DNA from: Promethearchaeota archaeon | GTDB taxonomy: Archaea > Asgardarchaeota > Lokiarchaeia > Sigynarchaeales > SOKP01 | Assembly (NCBI GenBank): GCA_030668025.1 | Contig: DAOUUT010000026.1 | Location: 1-20,595, forward strand | Direction: 5' to 3' | DNA: 20,595 nucleotides | Part shown: piece after piece, positions 7,658 to 16,056 of the stretch | Position numbering within the stretch: position 1 is the stretch's first letter | Layout: the number at the start of each line of letters is the position of its first letter | Notes under the pieces: model-generated | Told to the model about the DNA's origin: nothing | Database searches by the model: none | Seen by the model: the letters and a program-made list of their open reading frames with translations, nothing else | Translations under genes and position numbers: made by a program

Positions 7658-8205
7658 TTACTTACCGCGCATAAATGATGGGAGCATTAAGCTAAAAATT
7701 TCTGCTATTTTTCTCAACTTAGCAGCTTCCTTAATTATAGTAATAATCATAACCGATTTTTCAAGTTCTTCCTTAACTAATGAACCACCCGAATAAATAG
7801 CTTCTTCAGAATTGAAAACTAACAAATGTCTAATGTTAGGATTGTTTACAATACTTACTCCAGAGGTTACTTTTAGGTCGTCGTAAACTTCTTGATAAGC
7901 TTTTGGAATCTACCTCTATCGTTAGTAATTATTAAAATTGGAATTCTTTTCTGAGTTAACTTCTTTACCGCATTAGCGTAGAATCTATCAATCTTAGGAG
8001 TAAGTATATTTAACTGTTGTTTTGTAGAGGTAATTAGATTAATTAAACGCTCGTTAATTATATTCTTGCCTTCTTGACCCCCTGAAGATTCTAAGTTTAT
8101 CGTTCCTACTAGCGATAAAACCTTATTCTCTAATTTTTGAACTTCTCTTCTAAGGCGGTCGTTTTCAACCCGGAGTTCGATAATTCTTTCAGACAAATCT
8201 ATCAA
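7658..8205 (-). pseudogene. Coiled-coil plus PLD/TrmB-like domain protein, interrupted by a frameshift
   Basis: The first frame (8205 to stop at 7873) encodes 110 residues: a coiled coil (IELRVENDRLRREVQKLENK), then LINLITSTKQQLNILTP and KRIPILIITNDRGR, which look like the first half of a phospholipase-D-like or TrmB-sensor fold. The second half is in another frame, from about 7909 to TAA at 7658: PKAYQEVYDDLKVTSGVSIV, then IRHLLVFNSEEAIYSGGSLV and a terminal helix. Joining them at 7873-7909 restores a continuous ~183-residue protein; a one-base loss fits (TTC where TTTC would keep frame). In place of the PLD HxKxxxxD motif it has RHLLVFNSEEA, so even intact it is probably a non-catalytic sensor or binding fold. 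Start is TTG, directly after an in-frame TAG. It lies 50 bp after the CHAT-fold gene. Real mutation, programmed shift and sequence error cannot be told apart here. Confidence 0.75.
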
Positions 8206-8255
8206 CTAATCTTTTATAATATTAAATTTTAATATGAATAAATAAATATGATACT

Positions 8256-10853
8256 TTAGCTTAATTTTTTCCACGGCTTTCCAAAAAGCTTATAGCTTGA
8301 TATTGCTAAAGAACCCTTTAGATCGATGTTTTTAGTACCATCCTCAGTGGATAAATCTTTAAAGTTTTGTTCTACGAGTTTAGTCATTTTATTTGCCATA
8401 CATAATTGGCGAGCTTTTAAGAGCGAAACTCCTTGACTCCGATAACTGAACAAATTAATGTAAAAATTTGCGATTATTTCTTTTGTTTCATCGTCAAAAA
8501 GAGGATAATTTCTCGATATAATGCCTATGATTTTATCGTAATCAAAATGTTCTACAATTTCTCCGAAAATTCTTAAAGTGTTTTTTAACTTCTTTCCTTT
8601 AATATCATATATTTGAGAGTTGAAAAACAAGAAAGGATTCATATTAGATTTACTCCCTTGTATTGAATTATTGATATCTTTAAACGTAACGATTTCGTTG
8701 TCATTAGTCAGAAAAAAGCTATCACGGGGATTCCACTTGGAGTAAAAGATATTTCCTACAAAATGGATTATATGGTTCGCTCCACCAGCTATATGTGATA
8801 ATATCTTTTCTCGAGTAGAGTCTGGTCCTGCTAAAACGGTAATTTGGTTTATTTCTTCTCGACCATTAAAAAATTCTGTAATGTAATTAAATTCGTTTAT
8901 TCCATCTTCAAATGGAAATATTATCTCTTTACGTTTAAGTTCTTCATTCCATTTAACGGGATCTGTATTATTAATGCTTTCTATTATAAGTACATTAAAT
9001 TTATTCTGGACCTTTAAACCTTCTTTATTTTCTTCAGTCTCACGACCAAAAGTTATACCTCCTAATGGAGGTTCTCCAATTGTGTAACTAATGGAATATT
9101 TTAATAAGAAAAAGCTCTTATCGTAAATTAGATCGAAAGGGATTGTCATTTCGTCTAAAATAAAATAGATTTCAGGAGTAAAATTTAAAGCCTTTATCTC
9201 AAATTGTTTAAAAAAAGTTCTAATTTTATTAGGAAGAAAAACATATAACAATCGACCAAATTCATTTATTGTAAAGTTGTACTTTTTTTCTATGTTACCA
9301 GAGAAGATATCGTTGTAAATGTCAAGAATATGAGCATCATTCCAATACTCGTCAAAGATTTTTCCTTCAACTATTTTATTTTCTTGAGAAATCATTCGAA
9401 TAGATATTAATCCTTCAGCATTTATCCTAAATATCATTTGTTTTATTATAAAGCCTTCTTCAAATCCCTTAAAAAAAAGCTCGTCTTCTTCAAAAGAATA
9501 GATATCTCTTTTAAATGATTCTGTTTCGTTATACAGTAGAAGTGGATCGGTAATCAACGCCTTCAAATCCGTTTCTAAGTAAGGTAGTATTCTTTGAGCG
9601 AGATTGAAATCCTTTTCCTCATATAAAGCACGATAAAACATCATTCTCCAGAAATCTCTCTGCTCTAACGAGAAGAATATTGTCTTAAATTGCCATAAGA
9701 AATTACAAGTGTAAAAATAATGATATAATTGAGCATTGTTTTGAGGAATTTTCAGATGAGTGTTTAATTTTTCAAGAGATTGCAATAAATATTTTTTCTC
9801 TTTCATTTCTACGAATTTTTTGGAAGCTTCAACCCATAATTCAATTAAAATATTATCATATCCAAGATCCGTTTGGTACATAAACAGATCTTCTAAGAAA
9901 TCATAGATCTCAAAAGCTATTTCAAATCTATTCCTTGAAAGTGCGAAGTTTATGAATTTCCTAATATACGTAACTGCGTCATCGTAGGATTGAAATTCAC
10001 GAATTTTTGAAAATAAATTTTTAATGATAATGATTATCCAAGTGTATTCTCCAATATCGTTTAAATAATAGATTAATTCCTCTAAATTTACTAAAATCGT
10101 ATTAAAATTTCTTTCATTTATTGAGATTTTGCTTAAATTACTAAATTCATTTTTTAAATACCCTGGAATCCGATTTACTAATAAGTTTTTCATATCTTTT
10201 ACGAAATCTTTGGAGTTCTCTATGAGATGATAATGTATATTAACATTTTCTATAACAATATAAAGAAATAAAACCCTTTTCCCAGGTTCTAGTTTAAATA
10301 ATATTCTGCCTAAAACTTCCAAACTTAAATGAAAATATTCTTGTGGAATAACAGACTTTCTTAAATGCATTAAAACTATTTGTAATTCAATCAGTTTAAT
10401 ATACTCCTCTCTTTCAGTTACTTTAACGCAGAAAGAGTTTATGAATTTAGTTATACCCGTTTGAGATAACTCATCCATTGTAATAAACGATTTCAACAAG
10501 TTGGTTACAAAATTATTGAAAAGATAGAAATCGTCTAATTTTGATAAAAACGAGAAAAATCTTTTGTAAGCGTCTATATATCTAATAAGATCTATTTTGG
10601 GCTCCTCGTCAGTTTTACGCGTCAAGGAATTGATGTATATCCACCAAGAATTTGATATTATCATAGTTAGTTGGTGTTTTTTCTGGACATCGAGCCAATC
10701 AGTTCTTTCTATCTCAAAATACAAATCAGTTAATAAGCGATCAGCCCATAAATGATTAGCTGATTGCAATAATCTTCTTCCTTGTATTATTCTTTGTTGA
10801 AAATCTTTTAAGAAATTTGTCTTTAAATTTAAGTTAATAGACATTGAAACCAT
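8256..10853 (-). CDS. Large helical-repeat protein with C-terminal, apparently inactive CHAT (caspase-like) domain
   Basis: An 865-residue protein. Residues 1-450 are almost entirely helical with a repeat-like rhythm (TPR-like solenoid is plausible but no clean consensus is visible). Residues about 555-825 match the CHAT peptidase fold: EMTIPFDLIYDKSFFLLKYS (568-587), the strand ANHIIHFVGN (692-701), DSFFLTNDNEIVTFKDI (711-727), NPFLFFNSQIYD (739-750) and a late IIGIISRNYPLFDDE with FYINLFS and an ALxxAR-like helix (776-817). In active CHAT proteins these strands read HFAGHG and LNACESG. Here the catalytic His position is Asn701 and the catalytic Cys position is Gln747, so proteolysis is not expected. 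The gene starts 26 bp after the actin-like gene. A scaffold or signal-binding role beside the actin is inference. Confidence 0.8.
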   Translation of the reverse strand: MVSMSINLNLKTNFLKDFQQRIIQGRRLLQSANHLWADRLLTDLYFEIERTDWLDVQKKHQLTMIISNSWWIYINSLTRKTDEEPKIDLIRYIDAYKRFFSFLSKLDDFYLFNNFVTNLLKSFITMDELSQTGITKFINSFCVKVTEREEYIKLIELQIVLMHLRKSVIPQEYFHLSLEVLGRILFKLEPGKRVLFLYIVIENVNIHYHLIENSKDFVKDMKNLLVNRIPGYLKNEFSNLSKISINERNFNTILVNLEELIYYLNDIGEYTWIIIIIKNLFSKIREFQSYDDAVTYIRKFINFALSRNRFEIAFEIYDFLEDLFMYQTDLGYDNILIELWVEASKKFVEMKEKKYLLQSLEKLNTHLKIPQNNAQLYHYFYTCNFLWQFKTIFFSLEQRDFWRMMFYRALYEEKDFNLAQRILPYLETDLKALITDPLLLYNETESFKRDIYSFEEDELFFKGFEEGFIIKQMIFRINAEGLISIRMISQENKIVEGKIFDEYWNDAHILDIYNDIFSGNIEKKYNFTINEFGRLLYVFLPNKIRTFFKQFEIKALNFTPEIYFILDEMTIPFDLIYDKSFFLLKYSISYTIGEPPLGGITFGRETEENKEGLKVQNKFNVLIIESINNTDPVKWNEELKRKEIIFPFEDGINEFNYITEFFNGREEINQITVLAGPDSTREKILSHIAGGANHIIHFVGNIFYSKWNPRDSFFLTNDNEIVTFKDINNSIQGSKSNMNPFLFFNSQIYDIKGKKLKNTLRIFGEIVEHFDYDKIIGIISRNYPLFDDETKEIIANFYINLFSYRSQGVSLLKARQLCMANKMTKLVEQNFKDLSTEDGTKNIDLKGSLAISSYKLFGKPWKKLS

Positions 10854-10879
10854 TTATGCTAATTATTTTAATTAATATT

Positions 10880-12061
10880 TTAAGAGCTCGTTTGATCTTT
10901 TTGTTTTTGATTAGAATCTTGAAGTTTAGGGTTATTTAACCATCCTTTTTTTAATTGATTTTTCGAATAAAGAATTGAAGCCCCTATCCAGCCCATATTT
11001 TCCCTTCCTGAGGCTGTCACCACTGTTATTTTATTTTTTAGCTTTTCCGAGAAGTATTTCTGCAATTCTACTTTTAGTCTTTCACCTAAACCAGGTATCA
11101 AGCTACTTCCTCCTGAAAGGACAACATTTGAAAGAAGTTCTTCCCAATTTTCTCTATCCCATGTCTTTATTACTTTAGAAATAGCCTCAGCTAAACCAAT
11201 ATAATCAATATGAATGATCTTCGGATCAAATAAAGGTTCTGATAGTAAAAACCGTTCTGAGCTTAATTTTAGCTTAGATCCATCTGGTAAATCTACTATC
11301 CGATCGTATTTGGTTAATCCTTCTTTTACTCTTTTTTTTTCTCCCGTAGGATCTAATATACATAAAGACAATCGTTCTTTAATCTCTTTTGCGATTGCCT
11401 TATCAAGATAAATATTTTTGTTAACACCAATTTTGCTTAAAATTAAATTAAGAAGATAGCTAGTTAAATCTTTTCCGGTAACCGGAAACATATCACGCGC
11501 CATTATGTTTGTAAATCCATGAAAGATTGTGGAGATATAAGTATTAGATTCTCCGATATTAACGATTACACCACTGGATTTCTGTAAAGTGGATAAAATT
11601 GCCTGACTTTCTGATAAAAATAGAAGATAAGGGAAATTCAACGAGTTAAAGTAAATTTCTTGAAGCTTTGTTTTTTCTAACTCTGATTTGTAAAATGGAG
11701 AAATAATGATTATTGGTTGTTTAAACCGCAACTCTTCTGATATCTTTAATTGTTGGTAATAATGATAAAAAAACTTTAGAAGAATGTTATAATTGTTTTC
11801 TTTTCTAAATTCGTGTATTTTCAAAATGCTTTTATATTTTAAGGCATCATGTCCTACTAAAGGGGCTTGATTATTCGTATCTAAAAAAATATCTTCTAAT
11901 CCATTAATAACATCAGACTTGAATAAGTTATCAGAAATATTAACATATACGCTCGGAGCAATAATGTCTGGAAAATCGTTTCCAGCCCATCCCATCCTAA
12001 AATTATTGTAACCTATATCGAGAATCAATGGAACTAATTGATCGTTATCAGTATCTGACAT
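10880..12061 (-). CDS. Divergent actin-family (Arp-like) ATPase
   Basis: The 393-residue protein aligns with actin along its length. Phosphate-1 loop: LILDIGYNNFRMGWAGND (12-29; actin DNGSGLVKAGFAGDD). LSESQAILS (149-157) retains the Gln equivalent to catalytic Gln137. Phosphate-2 loop: GVIVNIGES (164-172; actin GIVMDSGDG). Further matches are TGKDLTSYL (195-203), LPDGSKLKLSSERF (258-271), the adenosine motif VVLSGGSSLIPGLGERLK (313-330) and GWIGASIL (357-364). Changes at key positions are Asp154 to Asn168, Asp157 to Glu171 and Lys18 to Arg, which suggest altered ATP hydrolysis or polymerisation. It is much less like eukaryotic actin than the lokiactins, so it is better called an actin-related protein. 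The C-terminal tail (from about 378) is charged and Gln-rich. It lies between the repeat protein and the CHAT-fold gene. Confidence 0.88.
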   Translation of the reverse strand: MSDTDNDQLVPLILDIGYNNFRMGWAGNDFPDIIAPSVYVNISDNLFKSDVINGLEDIFLDTNNQAPLVGHDALKYKSILKIHEFRKENNYNILLKFFYHYYQQLKISEELRFKQPIIIISPFYKSELEKTKLQEIYFNSLNFPYLLFLSESQAILSTLQKSSGVIVNIGESNTYISTIFHGFTNIMARDMFPVTGKDLTSYLLNLILSKIGVNKNIYLDKAIAKEIKERLSLCILDPTGEKKRVKEGLTKYDRIVDLPDGSKLKLSSERFLLSEPLFDPKIIHIDYIGLAEAISKVIKTWDRENWEELLSNVVLSGGSSLIPGLGERLKVELQKYFSEKLKNKITVVTASGRENMGWIGASILYSKNQLKKGWLNNPKLQDSNQKQKDQTSS

Positions 12062-12109
12062 AATATTTTTTTTAATTATTTAATATAAAAATGATCTTAA
12101 GTAATATCT

Positions 12110-13003
12110 TTATGAGAAAGTTTGTAGTTGATGGATGTAATCATCCGATAATTTTTTTAATTGATATTCCTTCACTTGCAATTCTAATAACCCTAAAACC
12201 ATTTTAAATTCACCGGACATAGCTTCAACGTCAACCCCTGTAACTTTTTCAACTTCCTCGCGTTTTATCTTAAATTGTTCCAAATTGTATCGAATTTTAT
12301 CAAATAAGTTATTTATCGTCGTAGATAAGTCTTCGGTGTTTTTCTTTGTTATCTTTCTCATTTTTCTAAGTATTGCAAGGATTGAAGATATAGAATTCTC
12401 CCATTGGTTATAACGATCAACATAACCAATAAATGTTTCTTCAAAAAAACCCGCTAATTTAATGTAAATTTCCTCCCTCTTAGAGACTGACGGTGTTTCA
12501 ATGGTGCTAGGGGGCGGTGTAGAGACTTCCACCGCCGGCTTTTCATTTTCTTCAGAGATCTTTTTAACGAGCTCCTCTTTTTTAACGGGCTCCTCTTTTT
12601 TAACGGGCTCCTCTTTTTTAACGGGCTCCTCCTTTTTAACGGCCTCCTCCTTTTTAACGGGCTCTTTCTTTTTAACGGGCTCTTTCTTTTTAACGGGCTC
12701 TTTCTTTTTAACGGGCTCTTTCTTTTTAACGGGCTCCTCCTTTTTAACGGCCTTTCTCTCGGTAAGCGGAATGTCTTCTATCATGTAATCTTCTGCTATT
12801 TTCTTCTTGACTTCATAAGAAAGCTGAGGTGAAATTTTTTCTTCTTCTTTTGGAGAAATAAACCCTTTATCTTCAGAAAAGGCTTTCAGTAATCCTTGCA
12901 ATGTTGATTCTGTCTTTTTCGACGATTTCAAGATGTTATCTAAAGTGTAGTTAGGAGCTTTTTCTTCTACAATTTTCTTCTCTTTCTTCTTTTTTTTAGC
13001 CAT
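12110..13003 (-). CDS. Lys/Glu/Pro hexapeptide-repeat protein with C-terminal helical domain
   Basis: The 297-residue protein opens with a Lys-rich stretch (MAKKKKKEKK), a helical part to about residue 80, ten tandem hexapeptides of the form VKK(E/K)E(P/A/L), a short Pro/Ser/Thr linker (VEVSTPPPSTIETPSVS) and a helical domain of about 125 residues (EIYIKLAGFFEETFIGYVDR to the end) with coiled-coil character. I recognise no family. The repeat segment is probably an extended, charged spacer comparable to Lys/Pro linkers in TolA or histone-H1-like tails. It lies 38 bp after the AbrB-ACT gene and 48 bp before the actin gene. Tethering the actin or the CHAT-fold protein is a guess from context. 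Confidence 0.75.
   Translation of the reverse strand: MAKKKKKEKKIVEEKAPNYTLDNILKSSKKTESTLQGLLKAFSEDKGFISPKEEEKISPQLSYEVKKKIAEDYMIEDIPLTERKAVKKEEPVKKKEPVKKKEPVKKKEPVKKKEPVKKEEAVKKEEPVKKEEPVKKEEPVKKEELVKKISEENEKPAVEVSTPPPSTIETPSVSKREEIYIKLAGFFEETFIGYVDRYNQWENSISSILAILRKMRKITKKNTEDLSTTINNLFDKIRYNLEQFKIKREEVEKVTGVDVEAMSGEFKMVLGLLELQVKEYQLKKLSDDYIHQLQTFS
12560..12748. repeat. 18-bp tandem repeat (10 units plus a partial) inside the Lys/Glu/Pro protein
   Basis: The plus strand repeats a unit like GGGCTCCTCTTTTTTAAC; a run of four units carries TCTTTC in place of TCCTCT or TCCTCC. The array is in frame and encodes VKKEEP/VKKKEP. Units of the same variant are adjacent and nearly identical in DNA, which indicates recent duplication or gene conversion rather than old protein-level repeats. 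Unit number is likely to vary between strains. Confidence 0.95.
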
Positions 13004-13041
13004 AAGACTTAAACATCGATTTTATAATTCTGAGATATATC

Positions 13042-13446
13042 TTATTCCAAAGATAGAAATTCTACTTTAAGAGCTTCTCCTTTTTCTTTTAAAATTTTTT
13101 CGAGTTCTTCTATAGTAAAACTTGGACTTTCTGAAATTACCGTCCACACTGCAGTTTTGTCTTTTTCAACGATTACAGCTTCGCTATACATCATACTTAG
13201 TTTTAAATCTCCGAAAGTAGTTGCTAATTTTGCTAACGCTCCAGGTGTATCTCCCATTGTAATTCTTAATTTAATAAGATTCCTCTCATCTCGTAAACCA
13301 ATTGGAGATATTTTGATTTCTTTAGTTTCAGAGTCGCTAATCATCATTAATTGCGAATTTGTGGTAATTCCTAAGGACTTTCTTACGATTTGTGGAATAA
13401 CTATTCTACCACGTTCGTCTATTGTAAGAATTTTAACTTCTTTCAT
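13042..13446 (-). CDS. AbrB/SpoVT-type DNA-binding domain fused to an ACT domain
   Basis: Residues 2-48 form an AbrB-type swapped-hairpin DNA-binding domain (VKILTIDERGRIVIPQIVRK, SLGI, then ISDSETKEIKISPI). Residues 58-134 look like an ACT ligand-binding domain (LIKLRITMGDTPGALAKLA, FGDLKLSMMYSEAVIVEKDK, then AVWTVISES). AbrB-ACT fusions are known archaeal regulators that sense a small molecule, often an amino acid. It is the first gene of the tightly spaced run that continues with the repeat protein, the actin and the CHAT-fold protein, so it may autoregulate that unit; this is inferred from position. TATA-like sequences lie 45-65 bases upstream. Confidence 0.85.
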   Translation of the reverse strand: MKEVKILTIDERGRIVIPQIVRKSLGITTNSQLMMISDSETKEIKISPIGLRDERNLIKLRITMGDTPGALAKLATTFGDLKLSMMYSEAVIVEKDKTAVWTVISESPSFTIEELEKILKEKGEALKVEFLSLE

Positions 13447-13491
13447 TGGTTTGACACAAATTAAGTATTTTTCTTATAGTTATTATTAAAT

Positions 13492-13512
13492 TATAAGTAT
13501 AAAAATTTTATA
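13492..13512 (-). promoter_or_regulatory. Probable TATA-containing promoter of the AbrB-ACT unit
   Basis: On the minus strand this reads CTATAAAATTTTTATACTTA, two overlapping TATA-like boxes 46-66 bases upstream of the AbrB-ACT ATG. It is the most promoter-like sequence in the 211-bp spacer after the VWA gene (13447-13657). The rest of that spacer is AT-rich with nothing else I can name. Confidence 0.35.
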
Positions 13513-13657
13513 GAAAGTGAACAAAGAGAAAAAGGAATTAAAAATAAAATAGGAATTTTCTTAGTATTATCATTCATTTCAGATTCGTTTGGAAAGACTA
13601 TTTAATTAGACTTTAACGATAAAATACTAAAAAATTAAAAAGTTTCTTTCTTTTCAA

Positions 13658-15952
13658 TTATTCTTTGTGGGCTTTCATCTTTATGGTTAGATCTCTAGCA
13701 CGTTTTGAATACCAAATTAATAATTCTCCCGCATCTGCTGGTTCGAAATATTCGCCACCACATAAATGGGATGCACGAATCATTAACTCCCTATCTGGGT
13801 TCCCTAAACCGACAATATATAATATAACATTAGACATCTCGGCGAAAGGCTTTATTGATTTTAGGAACCTTTCAGGATCCGTTGGTACACCGTCAGTTAA
13901 CAACACGATCATAGTAGGTTGTGGATTACCTTGACTCATTTTATCGAATTCCAAAACGACTTGGTGGGCTTTTACCATTGCTTCACTCATATTGGTACTT
14001 TGGCCGTAAGCATTTCCTATACGATCTACCACCATCCTTGCCGCTTCCTCTAAAATTCCTTTCTTTCCGCTTGCTGAGTCCATATAAAAACTATTACCGA
14101 AGGGGAGCAATTGAGCTTCATCTGCAAAGCGAATTATTGATACTTTTTCGCCAAAACCGCGTCCAACTTTCTCACTTAAGAAAAGAACTGCCGCGAAAGC
14201 TGCAGAAATTCTCCGAGGGACGTAAACGCCTTCTTTGAAATGCTTTAAAAAATCTTGAATTTCTCTCGATTCCATTGCTGCTTTTATCCCCTCAATTGCG
14301 GGGGCAATGTTTCTAATAGCTACGTCCCTTGCCATCATGGATCGGCTAATATCAATGATCAATATGGCGTTGAATGGGACTAAGCCAGTAGGTGTCAAAT
14401 TTATTGCGGTATTTTCAGTAACTTGTGCTAATATGTCGCCTGTTAAATCTGGAGTAGTTGCAAGAATTGAGCACCCTATATTTACAGCGTTCCACCTTAA
14501 TTTTATTCCTTTAAAGATTATATAATTAGCTAACCAACCTTTTAGTGAGTCGATGTTCTGCCGAGCGGTGCTAATAATCTCCCACATGTTTTCGCCCGAG
14601 ATTGGCGAAATTCCAAGCGAGATGTTTTGTAATGGTATTATAGGTCTAACATTTTTGGACACTTTAATGTCAAAACTTCCTATTCCAGAAGCTTCCAGAA
14701 TTTCACTATCGACAATGATGGTGTTATCTGGTACGGATTCTAGTATTTCTACTTTCCCGGCTCCAATTGCCCCAGTAAGCTCGTCCTCAAAAGTAAGTAC
14801 GCTATCTTGTACAAGTGAAAGCATGTGTTGCGTTCTAGGGCTTACAAGCGTGTATCCTATTAAGTTCGGTTGTGATTGTACTTCTAACATAATTTGAGAC
14901 GTTTTTTGAACGGGTGGTTCGGTGGAATACACTACAATCTGTTGGGATTGAACATTTGTGTCTTCTTTAGTATCTCTACTCATTCTAATTTCTGTAGGAC
15001 CGATCATTGCCTGATCAATCCTGGCAGAACCCATAATGCGTGTAATTGGATCTTCCCATGCTATTAGCATACTTTGCCCAAGACCTAACTGTTGGATAAC
15101 TGTATTACTAAGCTGAACTCTCCCACCCTCAATAGAATTATCTTCAGTTGGAGTTAATACAACACCATTTTTTTGACTTCTTAATATATTAACATCGATT
15201 CTATTAGAGTAAGGATCAACAGGAGCTTTAGTTACATCCAATTCTTGTTTAGGAGTTGGAAGTGGGGCTTGACTTGGGATAGGCTGAGGTATCTGAGGTA
15301 ACGGAACTTGTGGTAAGGGGGTTGGTGACAAGGGGATTGGCGTCGGGGTTAATTGAGGTGCTGGTGCTAAAGTTGGTTCTGGTACTGGGTCCGATACTGG
15401 TTGTTGAGCTGGAATTGGTATGTGACCGGCAACAAATTGAGGTGGGGGAGTAGGTGCTGGTTGTTGAACTGGAATTGGCATGTATCCCGGAACAGGCTGA
15501 GGTTCTGAAGGTGGTGGAGTTTGAGGAAGTGGCGCAGCAATCGGTTGAGGCGTAGGTCTAGACGGCATTAATTGGGGGGGTCTCGTTGGTAATGGCGTTA
15601 ATCCCGGTTTAGAGGTTGAAGGAGTCTGTACTACTGATTTCGGAACTATGACCTTCGGAATTTGTAATTTAGGGACATTTAAACCCATACTACTCGTTGG
15701 GCGGATAATTAACTCAACTCCCGTAAACTCGAGGGCATCTACAATGTTTTTAGAAACTTGGCCCGCAAAATCTAGTACCATATTTGAAATTTCGATAACA
15801 GCCGCTGTCTTTTTGTTATTATTTGGATTTTCAACTTCAACTGAAGCTCCATTTTTAATTCCTAATTTATTAGCATTTTCTTGACAAATCACCACTTTAT
15901 TGGTGGTACTTTCGTTAATATCAACAAAAATCTTAATTTCAGACATAACCAT
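13658..15952 (-). CDS. VWA-domain protein with double-psi-barrel-like modules and a proline-rich linker
   Basis: About 764 residues (numbering here counts the TTG at 15955 as residue 1). Residues 7-87 look like a double-psi beta-barrel resembling the Cdc48 N-terminal half (ANKLGIKNGASVEVENP). Residues 110-240 are a Pro-rich linker containing a duplicated block (PIPVQQPAP / PIPAQQPVS). Residues 253-345 and 358-436 are two more barrel-like modules (VIQQLGLGQSMLIAWEDP; LIGYTLVSP and LTFEDELTGAIGAGKVEI). Residues 528-755 are a von Willebrand A domain with a complete MIDAS: DISRS (D535, S537, S539), T654 and TDG (D688). No signal peptide or membrane anchor is visible, so it is probably cytoplasmic and binds a partner through Mg2+. 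The start is ATG at 15952 or 15946. The next gene upstream is Roadblock/LC7. Confidence 0.85.
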   Translation of the reverse strand: MVMSEIKIFVDINESTTNKVVICQENANKLGIKNGASVEVENPNNNKKTAAVIEISNMVLDFAGQVSKNIVDALEFTGVELIIRPTSSMGLNVPKLQIPKVIVPKSVVQTPSTSKPGLTPLPTRPPQLMPSRPTPQPIAAPLPQTPPPSEPQPVPGYMPIPVQQPAPTPPPQFVAGHIPIPAQQPVSDPVPEPTLAPAPQLTPTPIPLSPTPLPQVPLPQIPQPIPSQAPLPTPKQELDVTKAPVDPYSNRIDVNILRSQKNGVVLTPTEDNSIEGGRVQLSNTVIQQLGLGQSMLIAWEDPITRIMGSARIDQAMIGPTEIRMSRDTKEDTNVQSQQIVVYSTEPPVQKTSQIMLEVQSQPNLIGYTLVSPRTQHMLSLVQDSVLTFEDELTGAIGAGKVEILESVPDNTIIVDSEILEASGIGSFDIKVSKNVRPIIPLQNISLGISPISGENMWEIISTARQNIDSLKGWLANYIIFKGIKLRWNAVNIGCSILATTPDLTGDILAQVTENTAINLTPTGLVPFNAILIIDISRSMMARDVAIRNIAPAIEGIKAAMESREIQDFLKHFKEGVYVPRRISAAFAAVLFLSEKVGRGFGEKVSIIRFADEAQLLPFGNSFYMDSASGKKGILEEAARMVVDRIGNAYGQSTNMSEAMVKAHQVVLEFDKMSQGNPQPTMIVLLTDGVPTDPERFLKSIKPFAEMSNVILYIVGLGNPDRELMIRASHLCGGEYFEPADAGELLIWYSKRARDLTIKMKAHKE
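15395..15515. repeat. ~60-bp duplicated block in the proline linker of the VWA gene
   Basis: Two copies spaced 60 bases apart begin GGTTGTTGAGCTGGAATTGG (near 15401) and GGTTGTTGAACTGGAATTGG (near 15461) and continue with TATGTGACC / CATGTATCC. They encode the PIPAQQP and PIPVQQP blocks of the linker. This is an in-frame tandem duplication that lengthened the linker. Confidence 0.8.
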
Positions 15953-16056
15953 CAATAATTTTTTTTAAGAGTATATAAATATATGTCAAAGTTTCTCTAT
16001 TAAAAAATTCGCATAATATCTTCTTATTACAAATTATTTAAAAATAAAAGGTATGT

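Noticed and set aside
8256..10853. Active caspase-like protease effector
   Set aside because: The catalytic His and Cys positions of the CHAT motifs are Asn and Gln.
12560..12748. CRISPR-like array
   Set aside because: The 18-bp units are contiguous with no spacers and are in coding frame.
12501..12788. Plus-strand ORF with a TGSSFL repeat
   Set aside because: It is the antisense reading of the VKKEEP repeat array; the minus-strand frame has a proper start, flanking domains and close neighbours.
13665..14897. Several plus-strand ORFs opposite the VWA gene
   Set aside because: Antisense shadows; the minus strand has continuous domains with MIDAS residues.
15953..15955. TTG start for the VWA gene
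   Set aside because: ATG codons follow immediately at 15952 and 15946.
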